Below the pieces are notes generated by a model. The model did no database searches, was not told the DNA's origin, and saw nothing but the letters and a program-made list of their open reading frames with translations. A DNA stretch of 51,687 bases from Actinomycetes bacterium (GTDB lineage: Bacteria > Actinomycetota > Actinomycetes > Streptosporangiales > Streptosporangiaceae): positions 1 through 51,687 of the forward strand of contig JAOPYO010000293.1 in the NCBI GenBank assembly GCA_025964575.1. Reading direction: 5' to 3'. This document shows, piece after piece, positions 1-8,810 of this stretch; the stretch's first letter is position 1, and each line of letters starts with the position of its first letter. Made by a program: the position numbers and the translations under genes.

Positions 1-1017
1 GACGTGGGCGGCGTGTGGAGCCAGATCCTGAGCCTGCCCAACAACCGCGGCTACATCAACATCATCAACGCCGCGACGGTCTACTACCTGTCGGCGATCG
101 CGGTGGCGATCGGCTTCCGGATGGCGCTGTTCAACATCGGCGTGGACGGGCAGTACCGCATGGCGGCCTTTCTGGCGGCCGCGCTCGGTGGCGCGCTGAC
201 CCTGCCCGCGCCGCTCGGTCAGATCCTCGTGATCGTCTGCGCCATGCTGGTCGGCGGGTTGTGGGCCTCGATCGCCGGGCTGCTCAAGGTCACAAGAGGT
301 GTCAGCGAGGTCATCTCGACGATCATGCTCAATGCGATCGCCACGGGGATCATCGCCTATCTGCTCAACGACAAGAGGCTCGCCGAGGTCCGGCCGGGCA
401 GCAACAACATCGCGACCCCGGCCATCCCGAAGTCGGGCCAGGTGGGTTCGCTCAACAGCGTGCTGTCCTCGATCGGCATCGACCTGCCGGGAGATCTGAA
501 CGCGCTGCTCCTGCTGGCGGTGGCCGTCGGGGTCATCTTCTACGTGGTGCTCAACCGGACCCGGTTCGGCTTCGACCTTCGGATCTCCGGGATGTCCTCG
601 ACCGCGGCGCAGGCCAGCGGCGTGGACAGCAAGCGGATGGTCGTGATCACCATGCTGCTGTCCGGAGCGGTCGCCGGGCTGGCGGGCATGCCGGAACTGC
701 TGGGCTCCTCCTATCAGTACTCGCTGAACGTCCCCGCGACGCTCGGGTTCACCGGCATCACCATCGCGCTGCTCGGCCGTAACCATCCGTTCGGCGTCGC
801 GCTCGCCGCGCTGCTGTTCGCGTTCCTCGACCAGTCGTCGGACGTGCTCCAGCTGGCCCAGATCCCTCAGGAGATCGTTCAGGTCATGCAGGGCATCGTC
901 GTGTTGACCGTCGTCATCGTCTATGAGCTGGTCCGCCGGTTCGAGATCCAGTTGCAGCAACGGGCCGTCGCCGCCGAGCTGGCAGCCGGACACGTCCTCA
1001 CCGAGGAGCCGGCATGA
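1..1017 (+). CDS. ABC transporter permease, nucleoside/BmpA type (5' partial)
   Basis: Membrane permease of the BPD_transp_2 (branched-chain amino acid/nucleoside) family, most like RnsC/NupB/YufP subunits that import nucleosides. The frame is open to the left edge, so the N-terminus is missing; the GTG at position 4 is unlikely to be the true start. At least seven hydrophobic segments are visible, and the loop GVSEVISTIMLNAIA is typical of the family. The stop overlaps the next permease start (ATGA), so the two are translationally coupled. The downstream cdd, deoA and add genes support nucleosides as the substrate. The ATPase and the BmpA-like lipoprotein presumably lie left of the window. 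Family call firm; substrate inferred from context. Confidence 0.9.
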   Translation, partial: DVGGVWSQILSLPNNRGYINIINAATVYYLSAIAVAIGFRMALFNIGVDGQYRMAAFLAAALGGALTLPAPLGQILVIVCAMLVGGLWASIAGLLKVTRGVSEVISTIMLNAIATGIIAYLLNDKRLAEVRPGSNNIATPAIPKSGQVGSLNSVLSSIGIDLPGDLNALLLLAVAVGVIFYVVLNRTRFGFDLRISGMSSTAAQASGVDSKRMVVITMLLSGAVAGLAGMPELLGSSYQYSLNVPATLGFTGITIALLGRNHPFGVALAALLFAFLDQSSDVLQLAQIPQEIVQVMQGIVVLTVVIVYELVRRFEIQLQQRAVAAELAAGHVLTEEPA

Positions 1018-2366
1018 CCGAGACCTTGCTGAGGAAGGCCTCCGTCCCGTCCGCCGGAGAATCCCGGCTGCCGCGGGCGCTGCTGCTGGTGGCCGGGCTG
1101 CTGGTGCTGCTGTCGATCATCCGGGCACTGACCGGCGCCAACGACATCACCTCCAGCGGCACCATCTCCGCCACGCTGCGGCTCGCCGTGCCGATCGGCC
1201 TGGCCGGGCTGGGCGGGCTCTGGGCTGAGCGGGCGGGTGTGGTCAACATCGGCCTCGAGGGCATGATGATCCTGGGCACCTGGACCGGTGCCTGGGCCGG
1301 CTATCAGTGGGGCCCCTGGGCCGGGGTGGCCGTGGGGATCCTCGGCGGAGCCCTCGGCGGGCTGCTGCACGCCATCGCCACCGTCACCTTCGGTGTCGAC
1401 CACATCGTGTCCGGTGTGGCGATCAACATCCTCGGGATCGGGCTGACCCAGTTCCTGTCCGGTCTGCTCTTCAACACCGGTGCGGCGAAGGCACTGGGCG
1501 GAGGCGCCCGTCAATCACCGCCGGTGGAATCGATCAGCACGATCACCGTGCCGGTGCTCTCCGGTGGGAAGATCTTCGGCTGGCAGAGCCCGGACGCGCT
1601 GGGCTGGCTGGAGAAGAGGCACTGGCTGCTCGTCTCCGACCTGTCCGGCATCCTGCGCGGGCTGACCACCGACCTCTCGCTGCTCACGATCGTGGCCATC
1701 CTGCTCATCCCGCTGACCCTGTTCGTGCTCTGGCGAACACCGTTCGGCCTGCGGGTGCGTTCGTGTGGCGAGGACCCGTACGCCGCCGAATCACTGGGCG
1801 TGAAGGTCTACCGCATGAAGTACGCAGCGGTGCTCATCTCGGGCGCGTGCGCGGGACTGGCAGGGGCCTTCCTGGTGACCGTCTCCTCGCCGCTCTACCA
1901 GGACGGTCAGACCGGGGGCCGGGGCTACATCGGCCTGGCAGCGATGATCTTCGGTAACTGGCGGCCCGGCGGGCTTGCGGCCGGTTCGCTGCTGTTCGGC
2001 TACACCGATGCGATGAACCTGCGGGGTGGCGGCGACTCGGTCCACGCCCTGCTGCTGTTCGTCGCCGTCATCCTCATCGGCATCGCCGTCTGGCAGGTCG
2101 TCCAGGCCCGGACGCTGGCCGGGGAGGTCAGCGCGGCGTCGGACCTGGGACGCAGAGCCATCCGCAACCGCTATATCGCCGCGGTGATCGCAGTGGTGGC
2201 AAGTGCTCTGTTGCTGATCTGGTTCTCGCTGACCAACGTGGTGCCCGGTGAGCTGGTGTCCTTCACCCCGCACCTGACGACCCTGCTGGTGCTGGCGCTG
2301 GCCAGCCAGCGCCTGCGCATGCCCGCCGCCGACGGCCTCATCTACCGCAAGGGCGAAGCCCGCTGA
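1014..2366 (+). CDS. ABC transporter permease, nucleoside/BmpA type (second subunit)
   Basis: Second BPD_transp_2 permease (450 aa), matching RnsD/NupC/YufQ-type partners that pair with the preceding subunit. Family features include AVPIGLAGLGGLWAERAGVVNIGLEGMM near residues 60-90 (quoted in two runs: AVPIGLAGLGGLWAE, then RAGVVNIGLEGMM) and GLRVRSCGEDPYAAESLGV near 245-263. It is longer than the usual ~310 residues because of a C-terminal extension of about 90 residues that carries two further predicted membrane segments. It starts with ATG overlapping the previous stop (ATGA). It is followed by a large inverted repeat and then cdd in the same direction. Substrate (nucleosides) is inferred from the operon. 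Confidence 0.9.
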   Translation: MTETLLRKASVPSAGESRLPRALLLVAGLLVLLSIIRALTGANDITSSGTISATLRLAVPIGLAGLGGLWAERAGVVNIGLEGMMILGTWTGAWAGYQWGPWAGVAVGILGGALGGLLHAIATVTFGVDHIVSGVAINILGIGLTQFLSGLLFNTGAAKALGGGARQSPPVESISTITVPVLSGGKIFGWQSPDALGWLEKRHWLLVSDLSGILRGLTTDLSLLTIVAILLIPLTLFVLWRTPFGLRVRSCGEDPYAAESLGVKVYRMKYAAVLISGACAGLAGAFLVTVSSPLYQDGQTGGRGYIGLAAMIFGNWRPGGLAAGSLLFGYTDAMNLRGGGDSVHALLLFVAVILIGIAVWQVVQARTLAGEVSAASDLGRRAIRNRYIAAVIAVVASALLLIWFSLTNVVPGELVSFTPHLTTLLVLALASQRLRMPAADGLIYRKGEAR

Positions 2367-2370
2367 TCGC

Positions 2371-2428
2371 ACCCCTTCCCGTGATCGTGCGATGGTTTCG
2401 AGACCATCGCATGATCACGGGAAGGGGT
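2371..2428. repeat. Long intercistronic inverted repeat (element A)
   Basis: Two 26-bp arms (2371-2396 and 2403-2428) are complementary except at one position, with a 6-nt loop. The right arm contains CATGATCACGG. It lies between the second permease stop and the cdd ribosome-binding site (GGGGAG at 2431-2436), only 2 nt from the latter, so the hairpin could affect cdd translation or transcript stability. There is no T-run, so it does not look like a simple terminator. It shares its arm core with elements at 4206, 30176 and 39619. Confidence 0.9.
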
Positions 2429-2439
2429 TAGGGGAGTTA

Positions 2440-2904
2440 ATGAACGAGATCGACTGGGCAGGCTTGCGTTCCGCGGCCGTGGCGGCCATGGGGCGGGCAT
2501 ACGTGCCGTACTCCCACTTTCCGGTGGGGGCAGCCGCACTGGTCGACGACGGCCGGGTGATCAGCGGCTGTAACGTCGAGAACGCGTCGTACGGCCTGGG
2601 TCTCTGCGCCGAGTGCAGCCTGGTCTCCGCGCTCTACAGCGGCCGCCCGGCGCAGGATCCGGCGGACTCGACCAGGCCCGACATCCTGGCTGCACCGCCC
2701 AGGCCCATGCTGGTGGCGCTGTCGGTGGTGGACGGCAATGGTGATCCGTTGATGCCGTGCGGGCGCTGCCGTCAGCTGCTGTGGGAACACGGCGGCCCCG
2801 CGTTGCTGCTGGAGACCTCGACGGGCATCCGCCCGATGAGCGAGGTCCTCCCCGATGCCTTCGGCCCTGACGACCTCGGCCGAAAGAAGAAGTGGGGAGC
2901 TTGA
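2440..2904 (+). CDS. cdd: Cytidine deaminase
   Basis: Zinc-dependent deamination of cytidine/deoxycytidine to uridine/deoxyuridine. The 154-aa protein has the homotetrameric-type signature: C56-A57-E58 (catalytic Glu and first Cys ligand) followed by PCGRC with C107 and C110. It is about 20 residues longer than typical (~130), because of a polar Pro-rich loop around residues 68-88 before the second half of the fold. The ATG at 2440 is chosen because GGGGAG lies just upstream; upstream in-frame ATGs fall inside the inverted repeat. Its stop overlaps the deoA start (TGATG). It feeds uridine/deoxyuridine to the phosphorylase encoded next. Confidence 0.96.
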   Translation: MNEIDWAGLRSAAVAAMGRAYVPYSHFPVGAAALVDDGRVISGCNVENASYGLGLCAECSLVSALYSGRPAQDPADSTRPDILAAPPRPMLVALSVVDGNGDPLMPCGRCRQLLWEHGGPALLLETSTGIRPMSEVLPDAFGPDDLGRKKKWGA

Positions 2905-4205
2905 TGGATGCCATCGACGTCATCCTGACCAAGCGGGACGGCGGGCAGTTGTCCGGCGAGCAGATCGACTGGGTGGTGGACGCCTACACCCGGGGAATCG
3001 TGGCCGACGAACAGATGTCCGCGCTGGCCATGGCGATCCTGCTCAACGGCATGACCCGGGATGAGATCGCCACCTGGACGGCCGCGATGATCCGCTCAGG
3101 CGAGCGGATGGACTGGTCCGTCCTGGACCGGCCGACCGCCGACAAACATTCGACCGGCGGTGTCGGCGACAAGATCACGCTGCCGCTCGCACCGGTCGTG
3201 GCGGCCTGCGGGGCCGCGGTGCCGCAGCTGTCCGGGCGCGGGCTCGGCCACACCGGCGGCACGCTCGACAAGCTCGAGTCGATCCCCGGCTGGCGGGCCT
3301 CGCTGTCCACCCAGGAGATGGTGGACGTGCTGCGGAGCACCGGCGCCGTGATCTGCGCGGCCGGCGCCGGGCTGGCCCCCGCCGACCGCAAGCTGTACGC
3401 GCTGCGCGACGTCACCGGCACCGTCGAATCGATCCCCCTGATCGCCAGCTCGATCATGTCGAAGAAGATCGCCGAGGGCACCGGAGCACTGGTTCTCGAC
3501 GTGAAGGTCGGCTCGGGAGCCTTCATGAAGACGCTTACGGACGCCCGCGAGCTGGCCGAGACCATGGTCGCCCTCGGCACCGACCACGGGCTGAAGACGA
3601 TCGCGCTGCTCACCGCCATGGACCGTCCGCTCGGCCGGGCCGTCGGCAACGCCATCGAGGTCACCGAATCGGTCGAGGTTCTCGCCGGCGGCGGTCCGTC
3701 GGACATCGTTGAACTCACGGTCACCCTGGCCCGCGAGATGCTGGCCGCCGCCGGCCTGTCCGCCGCCAAGGATCCGGCCGATGCGTTGAGAGACGGCTCC
3801 GCCATGGACGTCTGGCGTCGCATGATTTCCGCCCAGGGCGGAGACCCGGATGCCCCCCTGCCGGTCGCCAACGAGTCGTACGAGGTCAAGGCGCCGGCGA
3901 CCGGGGTCCTGACCAGGCTCGACGCTCTGGGCGTCGGAGTGGCGGCCTGGCGGCTCGGCGCAGGCCGTGCCCGCAAGGAGGACCCGGTGTCATTCGGCGC
4001 CGGGGTCGTCTGCCACGCCAAGCCGGGCGACAAGGTGACCGCCGGGGAGCCGCTGCTCACCCTGTACGCCGACGACGCCGCCCGTTTCGACCGGGCCCTG
4101 CAGTCCCTCGACGGCGCCGTCGAGATCGCTTCCCCCGCCCCTGACCACCAGTCCGATGCCGAAACCCCCGATCTGTTCCCCCTGATCATCGACCGCATCG
4201 TATGA
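2904..4205 (+). CDS. deoA: Thymidine/pyrimidine-nucleoside phosphorylase
   Basis: Phosphorolysis of thymidine or deoxyuridine to base plus 2-deoxyribose 1-phosphate. The 433 aa match family length. K81HSTGGVGDK90 is the phosphate-binding segment and the family signature SGRGLGHTGGTLDKLESIPG spans about 110-129. The C-terminal pyrimidine-nucleoside phosphorylase domain (from about 345) is complete. Start is the ATG overlapping the cdd stop; SD GGGGAG lies 5 nt before it. Whether the enzyme is strictly thymidine-specific or also accepts uridine cannot be read from sequence. Confidence 0.96.
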   Translation: MDAIDVILTKRDGGQLSGEQIDWVVDAYTRGIVADEQMSALAMAILLNGMTRDEIATWTAAMIRSGERMDWSVLDRPTADKHSTGGVGDKITLPLAPVVAACGAAVPQLSGRGLGHTGGTLDKLESIPGWRASLSTQEMVDVLRSTGAVICAAGAGLAPADRKLYALRDVTGTVESIPLIASSIMSKKIAEGTGALVLDVKVGSGAFMKTLTDARELAETMVALGTDHGLKTIALLTAMDRPLGRAVGNAIEVTESVEVLAGGGPSDIVELTVTLAREMLAAAGLSAAKDPADALRDGSAMDVWRRMISAQGGDPDAPLPVANESYEVKAPATGVLTRLDALGVGVAAWRLGAGRARKEDPVSFGAGVVCHAKPGDKVTAGEPLLTLYADDAARFDRALQSLDGAVEIASPAPDHQSDAETPDLFPLIIDRIV

Positions 4206-4306
4206 CCCCGCCCCCGCAGTGATCTTTGCGCTGTGCCGGAGGTACACCGGCACGCTCCGCGTGGCGGCACCAACTGCAAGATCACGGCTGATGGGATAGG
4301 GGCGGG
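4206..4306. repeat. Compound intercistronic inverted repeat (element B)
   Basis: Nested palindromes between deoA and add. The outer arm CCCGCCCC (4207-4214) pairs with GGGGCGGG (4299-4306). Next, GTGATCTTTGC (4219-4229) pairs with GCAAGATCAC (4276-4285) with one bulge. The inner hairpin is GTGCCGG (4233-4239) with CCGGCAC (4247-4253). The right arm contains GCAAGATCACGG, the same core as element A. It starts directly after the deoA stop and ends about 10 nt before the add ribosome-binding site. Confidence 0.8.
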
Positions 4307-4328
4307 CGGTAACGTTGAGGAGATGACG

Positions 4329-5417
4329 ATGAAGCCGACCCTCGAGGACATCCGCCGGGCCCCGAAGGTGTTGTTGCACGACCACCTGGACGGGGGAGTG
4401 CGGCCCGAGACCATCATTGATCTCGCCCGTGACGGCGGCTATGGCGGACTGCCCTCCACCGACCCGGGCACCTTGCGCACCTGGTTCGCCGAGGCGTCGG
4501 ACTCCGGGTCGCTCGAGCGTTACCTGGAGACCTTCGACCACACGGTCGGCGTCATGCAGAGTGTCGAGGCCCTCGAGCGGGTCGCGTACGAGTGCGCCGA
4601 GGATCTCGCCAAGGACGGCATCGTCTACGCAGAGGTGCGCTACGCCCCCGAACTGCACACCAGCACAGGGCTGAGCCTGGAGCAGGTCGTCGAGGCCGTC
4701 CTCCAAGGTTTCCGCCGGGGCGGCGACGAGTTCGGCATCCGGATCGGCACCCTGGTCACCGCCATGCGCCACCAGGCCCGCAGCATGGAGATCGCCCAGC
4801 TGTCCGTGAACTACCGCGACTTCGGTGTGGTGGGCTTCGACATCGCGGGTGCCGAAGCCGGCTACCCGCCCACCCGGCATCTGGACGCCTTCGAATACCT
4901 GCAGCGTGAGAACTCCCACTTCACCATCCATGCCGGTGAGGCGTTCGGGCTGCCGTCGATCTGGCAGGCCATCCAGTGGTGTGGTGCCGACCGGCTCGGC
5001 CACGGCGTCCGCATCATCGACGACATCACCGAAGGGCAGACCGACCACCCGCAGCTCGGACGGCTGGCCGACTACGTCCGCGACAAGCGGATCCCCCTCG
5101 AGATGTGCCCCAGCTCCAATATCCAGACCGGCGCGGCCAAGTCGATCGCCGAACACCCGATCGGCCTGCTGCGCCGCCTCAACTTCAGGGTCACCGTCAA
5201 CACCGACAACCGGCTCATGAGCAGGACCACTCTGTCGGAGGAGTTCGCCAAGCTGGTCGAGGCGTTCGACTATGACTGGGACGATCTGCGCTGGTTCACC
5301 GTAAATGCGATGAAGTCGGCTTTCATCGGCTTCGATGAAAGACTGGAATTCATCAACGGCGTGATCAAGCCGGGGTTCGAGCAGCTCAAATGGCGTTCTG
5401 GGCGCCCCCTGGTATGA
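4329..5417 (+). CDS. add: Adenosine deaminase
   Basis: Hydrolytic deamination of adenosine/deoxyadenosine to inosine. 362 aa, metal-dependent amidohydrolase TIM barrel. Zinc ligands and catalytic residues are visible: H17 and H19 in HDHLDGG, H201 and E204 in HAGE, H225 in RLGHG, and D293 in NTDN. The residue after the catalytic Asp is Asn, not the Asp seen in animal enzymes. To my knowledge NTDNR is common in actinobacterial Add. ATGs at 4323 and 4329 are both in frame; 4329 is preferred because GAGGAG (4317-4322) is then 6 nt away. Product inosine would go to the purine nucleoside phosphorylase encoded at 7960. Confidence 0.96.
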   Translation: MKPTLEDIRRAPKVLLHDHLDGGVRPETIIDLARDGGYGGLPSTDPGTLRTWFAEASDSGSLERYLETFDHTVGVMQSVEALERVAYECAEDLAKDGIVYAEVRYAPELHTSTGLSLEQVVEAVLQGFRRGGDEFGIRIGTLVTAMRHQARSMEIAQLSVNYRDFGVVGFDIAGAEAGYPPTRHLDAFEYLQRENSHFTIHAGEAFGLPSIWQAIQWCGADRLGHGVRIIDDITEGQTDHPQLGRLADYVRDKRIPLEMCPSSNIQTGAAKSIAEHPIGLLRRLNFRVTVNTDNRLMSRTTLSEEFAKLVEAFDYDWDDLRWFTVNAMKSAFIGFDERLEFINGVIKPGFEQLKWRSGRPLV

Positions 5418-6073
5418 CGGAGAAACGGATCTTCCGGTCGACGGCCGCCAGGGTCGGCGGCTGGCTGTGGATGGCGTTCGCCGCGGCCAATCTGGCCGAC
5501 ATCGCCGTGCGCGGCCGCGACCTCGCCTCGGTGATCGCCGCGGCGGTCCTGCTGCTGGGCTGCGGTATCGCGTACGTCATCGGACTGCGTCCACGCATCG
5601 TCGCGGACGAGAACGGCGTGCGGCTGCACAACCCCCTGCGGGACGTCGTCGTCCCATGGCAGGCCGTACAGAAGATCACGGCTTCGGACTCCATCCGGAT
5701 CATCTACACCGGCCCGGACGGCGAACAGCGTGAGGCGCGTTCGTGGGTGCTGCAGACCTCGCCGCGCGCCCGGGTCAAGGCCGAACAGCGGGCCAAGCGC
5801 AGCCCCGATGACGAGCTCGCGCAGTACGTCAAGAACCGCACCCCCGCCGACTTCGCCGTTGAACAGCTCACCGAACTGGCCGAGGCCCACAGCCGCGGCG
5901 CGGGTCGCGACGCCCGCACGGCAGCAGTGGAAGGAGCCGGGCCGAACCAGGCCGACACGGACTCGGCGGAGGCGCCGGCCGGGCGGGTGGTCTGGTGGCC
6001 ACCGGCCGTCGCGGCCCTGGCCGTTCCGGCCCTCCTGCTGGCCGGAGCCGTCCTGGTCGCGATCCTCCACTGA
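5414..6073 (+). CDS. PH-domain membrane protein
   Basis: 219-aa protein whose start overlaps the add stop (ATGA), so it belongs to the salvage operon. Two hydrophobic helices near residues 12-30 and 38-58 are followed by a small bacterial PH-like domain (about 60-115, with the segment [11 protein letters not shown]). A polar, charged stretch follows, then a C-terminal membrane helix (about 194-216). Such proteins are common next to actinobacterial housekeeping genes, but no biochemical role is established. Nothing in it suggests enzymatic activity. Alternative in-frame ATG at 5390 lies inside add and is less likely. Confidence 0.85.
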   Translation: MTEKRIFRSTAARVGGWLWMAFAAANLADIAVRGRDLASVIAAAVLLLGCGIAYVIGLRPRIVADENGVRLHNPLRDVVVPWQAVQKITASDSIRIIYTGPDGEQREARSWVLQTSPRARVKAEQRAKRSPDDELAQYVKNRTPADFAVEQLTELAEAHSRGAGRDARTAAVEGAGPNQADTDSAEAPAGRVVWWPPAVAALAVPALLLAGAVLVAILH

Positions 6074-6169
6074 CCGCCGTCCTGATCCTGGGACCGAGAG
6101 CTCGCCCCGCTGACCTGCGGCCTATTCACAGGGCCTCCGCCCGGCAGGGTTGCAGTTCTGACCATCACG

Positions 6170-6208
6170 GCCCTGTTCGCCGATTGATCACGAAAAAGCG
6201 AACAGGGC
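6170..6208. terminator. Inverted repeat at the convergent ends of two operons (possible bidirectional terminator)
   Basis: Perfect 11-bp arms GCCCTGTTCGC (6170-6180) and GCGAACAGGGC (6198-6208) with a 17-nt loop. The right arm and the stop codon of the minus-strand phosphohexomutase lie inside the structure, so its mRNA would end within the hairpin. An A-run sits in the loop (TTTTT on the minus strand) rather than after the stem. Position between convergent genes suggests termination, but it lacks a U-tract on either flank. Confidence 0.55.
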
Positions 6209-7894
6209 TGAGAGGGCAGTGCGGAGGGCGGTGAGCTCGGCGGCGGTCTGAGCCCGGGCCGTGGCGACCGCGTCACCGGATGCGTCGACCGGGGCGACGA
6301 TCTCGAGGTAGCACTTGAGCTTCGGTTCGGTGCCGGACGGGCGTACGACCACCCGGGCGCTGCTGCCCGGCTCGTCCGAGCCTCCTGGCGCGGGGTCCAG
6401 GCGGAGGCGCAGACCGTCGGTCGGCGGCAGTCCGTCCACGCCTGCGGTCAGGTCGTCGAGCGCGGTGACCGGGCGGCCGGCCAGCTCCGATGGCGGGGCC
6501 TTGCGCAGCCGGGCCATGGCGTCGGTGATCAGGGCCGGGTCGTCCACCCGGAACGAGAGCTGGCTGGTCGCGTGCACGCCGTACCGGAGGGCCTGGTCAT
6601 CGAGCAGATCGAGGAGCGTACGGCCCTCGCGTTTGGCCTCGGCCGCCAGCCCCGCCACCGCGAGGGCCGCGCCGATGCCGTCCTTGTCGAGGACGACCGG
6701 CCCGTCATCACCGCCCACGCAGTAGCCCAGGGCCTCCTCGTAGCCGAAGACGAACCGGTCGCCCGGCTGCGCCGCCTTGACGATCCACTTGAAGCCGGTG
6801 AGCGACTCGGCGAAACGAACCCCGTGCGCGGAGGCGATCCGTCCCAGCAGCGACGACGAGACGATGGTGGTCACCACGAGCCGGTCCGCTCCGCTGGTGT
6901 GCCGCAGGACGTGTTCGGCCAGCAGTCCGCCGACCTCGTCCCCGGTGAGCATGCGCCATTTCCGGCCTCCCGCCTCATGGGCGGTCAGGGGAACGGCCAC
7001 GGCGCAGCGGTCGGCGTCAGGATCGTTGGCGATCGCCAGATCCGCCCGTCCTTGCTCCGCCAGGCGGAGCACCAGGTCCATCGCCCCAGGTTCTTCGGGG
7101 TTGGGGAAGGCCACGGTCGGGAAGTCCGGATCGGGCCGGAACTGCTCCTCCACCAGCAGGGGAGCGGGGAACCCCGCCCGTGCGAACGCGGCGGTCAGTG
7201 TCGTGGTGCCGACCCCGTGCAGGGCTGTGTGCGCGATCCGGACGTCCCGCTCGGCGCCCACGGGCAGCCGGGTGAGTGCCCCCAGGTAGGCCTCGACGAT
7301 CTCCTCATCGAGCACGGTCCAGCCTTCGCCCAGCGGGAGTTCATCAACTCGGCCCACGGCATCGATGGCTTCGGAGATCTCCGCGTCCAGCGGTGGCACG
7401 ATCTGTGCGCCGTCGCCCCAGTAGACCTTGTAGCCGTTGTCACGCGGAGGGTTGTGGCTGGCCGTCACCATGACCCCCGCGTCCGCGCCCAGGTACCGTA
7501 CGGCGAAGGCCAGCACCGGAGTCGGCAACGTACGCGGCATCAGCCAGGCCTTCAGCCCCGCCCCGGTCATGACGGCGGCGGTGTCCAGGGCGAACTGCTC
7601 CGACCCGTGCCGCGCGTCATATCCGATCACCACCGAGGGAGAGGGCCGTCCTTCCGCGAGGCGGGCGGCGAGGCCGGCGGCGGCGCGCATGACGGTGACC
7701 CGGTTCATCCGGTTGGGGCCGGCGCCCAGTTCGCCGCGGAGCCCCGCCGTGCCGAACTCGAGCTTGGCGCCGAACCGGTCGGCCAGTGCGGCTTCGCCTT
7801 CGGTGGCGTCGAGAAGCACCTGCAGTTCAGCGCGGGTGACCGGGTCCGGGTCCTGCGCCAGCCACTCCATCGCCCGCTCGCGATACGTGCCCAT
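6188..7894 (-). CDS. Phosphohexomutase (phosphoglucomutase/phosphomannomutase family)
   Basis: Interconverts hexose or pentose 1- and 6(5)-phosphates. 568 aa, alpha-D-phosphohexomutase superfamily with all four loops: the phosphoserine loop VTASHNPPRDNGYKVYWGD (S146), the metal loop NDPDADR (290-296), the sugar-specificity loop around GYEEALGYC (about 385) and the phosphate loop VVRPSGTEPKLKCY near the C-terminus. Next to purine nucleoside phosphorylase and opposite deoA, a phosphopentomutase-like role on ribose 1-phosphate is attractive. That is inference; the family assignment alone is secure. Mycobacterial PmmB sits in a comparable place beside the PNP gene. Confidence 0.93.
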   Translation of the reverse strand: MGTYRERAMEWLAQDPDPVTRAELQVLLDATEGEAALADRFGAKLEFGTAGLRGELGAGPNRMNRVTVMRAAAGLAARLAEGRPSPSVVIGYDARHGSEQFALDTAAVMTGAGLKAWLMPRTLPTPVLAFAVRYLGADAGVMVTASHNPPRDNGYKVYWGDGAQIVPPLDAEISEAIDAVGRVDELPLGEGWTVLDEEIVEAYLGALTRLPVGAERDVRIAHTALHGVGTTTLTAAFARAGFPAPLLVEEQFRPDPDFPTVAFPNPEEPGAMDLVLRLAEQGRADLAIANDPDADRCAVAVPLTAHEAGGRKWRMLTGDEVGGLLAEHVLRHTSGADRLVVTTIVSSSLLGRIASAHGVRFAESLTGFKWIVKAAQPGDRFVFGYEEALGYCVGGDDGPVVLDKDGIGAALAVAGLAAEAKREGRTLLDLLDDQALRYGVHATSQLSFRVDDPALITDAMARLRKAPPSELAGRPVTALDDLTAGVDGLPPTDGLRLRLDPAPGGSDEPGSSARVVVRPSGTEPKLKCYLEIVAPVDASGDAVATARAQTAAELTALRTALSALFAFS

Positions 7895-7959
7895 CTGTCG
7901 CTGTTACCTCTGACTTCCGGGATCGACGACCGAACGATCCACGCTGATGAGGGCGTGGT

Positions 7960-8793
7960 TCAAAGCTTGGTGACGACCGTGGCGAGGAGCTTGCCCATGC
8001 GGGCGGCGGCGGCCTTGCCGGCGGCGAGCACTTCCTCATGGTCGAGGTGCTGGTCGGAGAGGCCGGCGGCGACGTTGGTGACCAGGGAGATGCCGAGCAC
8101 CTCGGCCCCGCCCCGCGCCTCGCCCTCACGGCCGGCCCCCACCAGCCCCTGACGTGCCGCGATGGCCTCCAGCACGGTTGACATGCCGACCACATCGGCG
8201 CCCATGGTCCGCAGCATGCGGATCTCGGCGGGAGTCTCGTACGTCGGCCCTCGGAACGCCGCGTACACGCCCTCGGCGAGCGACGGGTCGGCTTCGCGGG
8301 CGAGGGCCCGCAGCCGCTTCGAGTAGACCTCGGACAGATCGAGGAACGTGGCGCCGGTCAGCGGGTTGGCCCCGGTCAGATTGAGATGGTCACTGATCAG
8401 CACCGGATCGCCGACCCGCTGCGTCTCCGGCCGCAGCCCGCCGGCGGCGTTCGTGAGAACCACCGTGCTGACCCCGGCGGCCAGCGCCGTACGGATCCCG
8501 TGCACCACCGGCTCCACGCCGTGGCCCTCGTACAGATGCGTACGGCCGAGGAACACCAGGGCCCGCTTGCCGCCGACGTCCACCGCGCGGATCGTGCCCG
8601 AGTGTCCCTCGACGGCCGGTGGCGCGAAGCCCGGCAGCTCGGTGACGGGCAGCTCTACCGCAGGCTCGCCGAGGGCATCGGCGGCCGGCACCCAGCCGGA
8701 GCCCATGACCAGGGCGACGTCGAAGGAATCGAAGGTACGCGACCGCAGCTCGTCGGCGGCGGCCCGGGCCAGATCAGAAGCCTCTTTGCTCAC
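7960..8793 (-). CDS. punA: Purine nucleoside phosphorylase
   Basis: Phosphorolysis of inosine/guanosine to base and ribose 1-phosphate; low-molecular-mass trimeric PNP family. The 277 aa contain GSGW (31-34), the phosphate-site segments GHSG (63-66) and [10 protein letters not shown] (83-92), TNAAGG (114-119) and the purine site [12 protein letters not shown] stretch of about 13 residues rich in Gly, Arg and Glu (about 217-229) interrupts the segment after EAIAARQ, before [10 protein letters not shown]; this is longer than in usual homologues. Start is a GTG with a TAACGT -10-like box 6 nt upstream, consistent with a leaderless transcript. Confidence 0.94.
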   Translation of the reverse strand: MSKEASDLARAAADELRSRTFDSFDVALVMGSGWVPAADALGEPAVELPVTELPGFAPPAVEGHSGTIRAVDVGGKRALVFLGRTHLYEGHGVEPVVHGIRTALAAGVSTVVLTNAAGGLRPETQRVGDPVLISDHLNLTGANPLTGATFLDLSEVYSKRLRALAREADPSLAEGVYAAFRGPTYETPAEIRMLRTMGADVVGMSTVLEAIAARQGLVGAGREGEARGGAEVLGISLVTNVAAGLSDQHLDHEEVLAAGKAAAARMGKLLATVVTKL

Positions 8794-8805
8794 GTACCTA
8801 CGTTA
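8794..8805 (-). promoter_or_regulatory. Putative -10 element of a leaderless punA transcript
   Basis: On the minus strand, TAACGT (8805-8800) fits the actinobacterial TANNNT -10 pattern and lies 6 nt before the punA GTG. Transcription would start at or next to the start codon. No ribosome-binding site is seen upstream of that GTG. I could not find a convincing -35 hexamer. Confidence 0.45.
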
Positions 8806-8810
8806 GGGGG

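Noticed and set aside
2371..2428. Element A as an ordinary rho-independent terminator
   Set aside because: No T-run on either side, and cdd starts 12 nt later in the same direction as the transporter genes.
6130..6187. A fifth copy of the GATCACGG-core inverted-repeat family near the phosphohexomutase end
   Set aside because: CATCACGG and TGATCACG are present, but the two arms of the local hairpin do not contain the core in the family arrangement, so I left it out.
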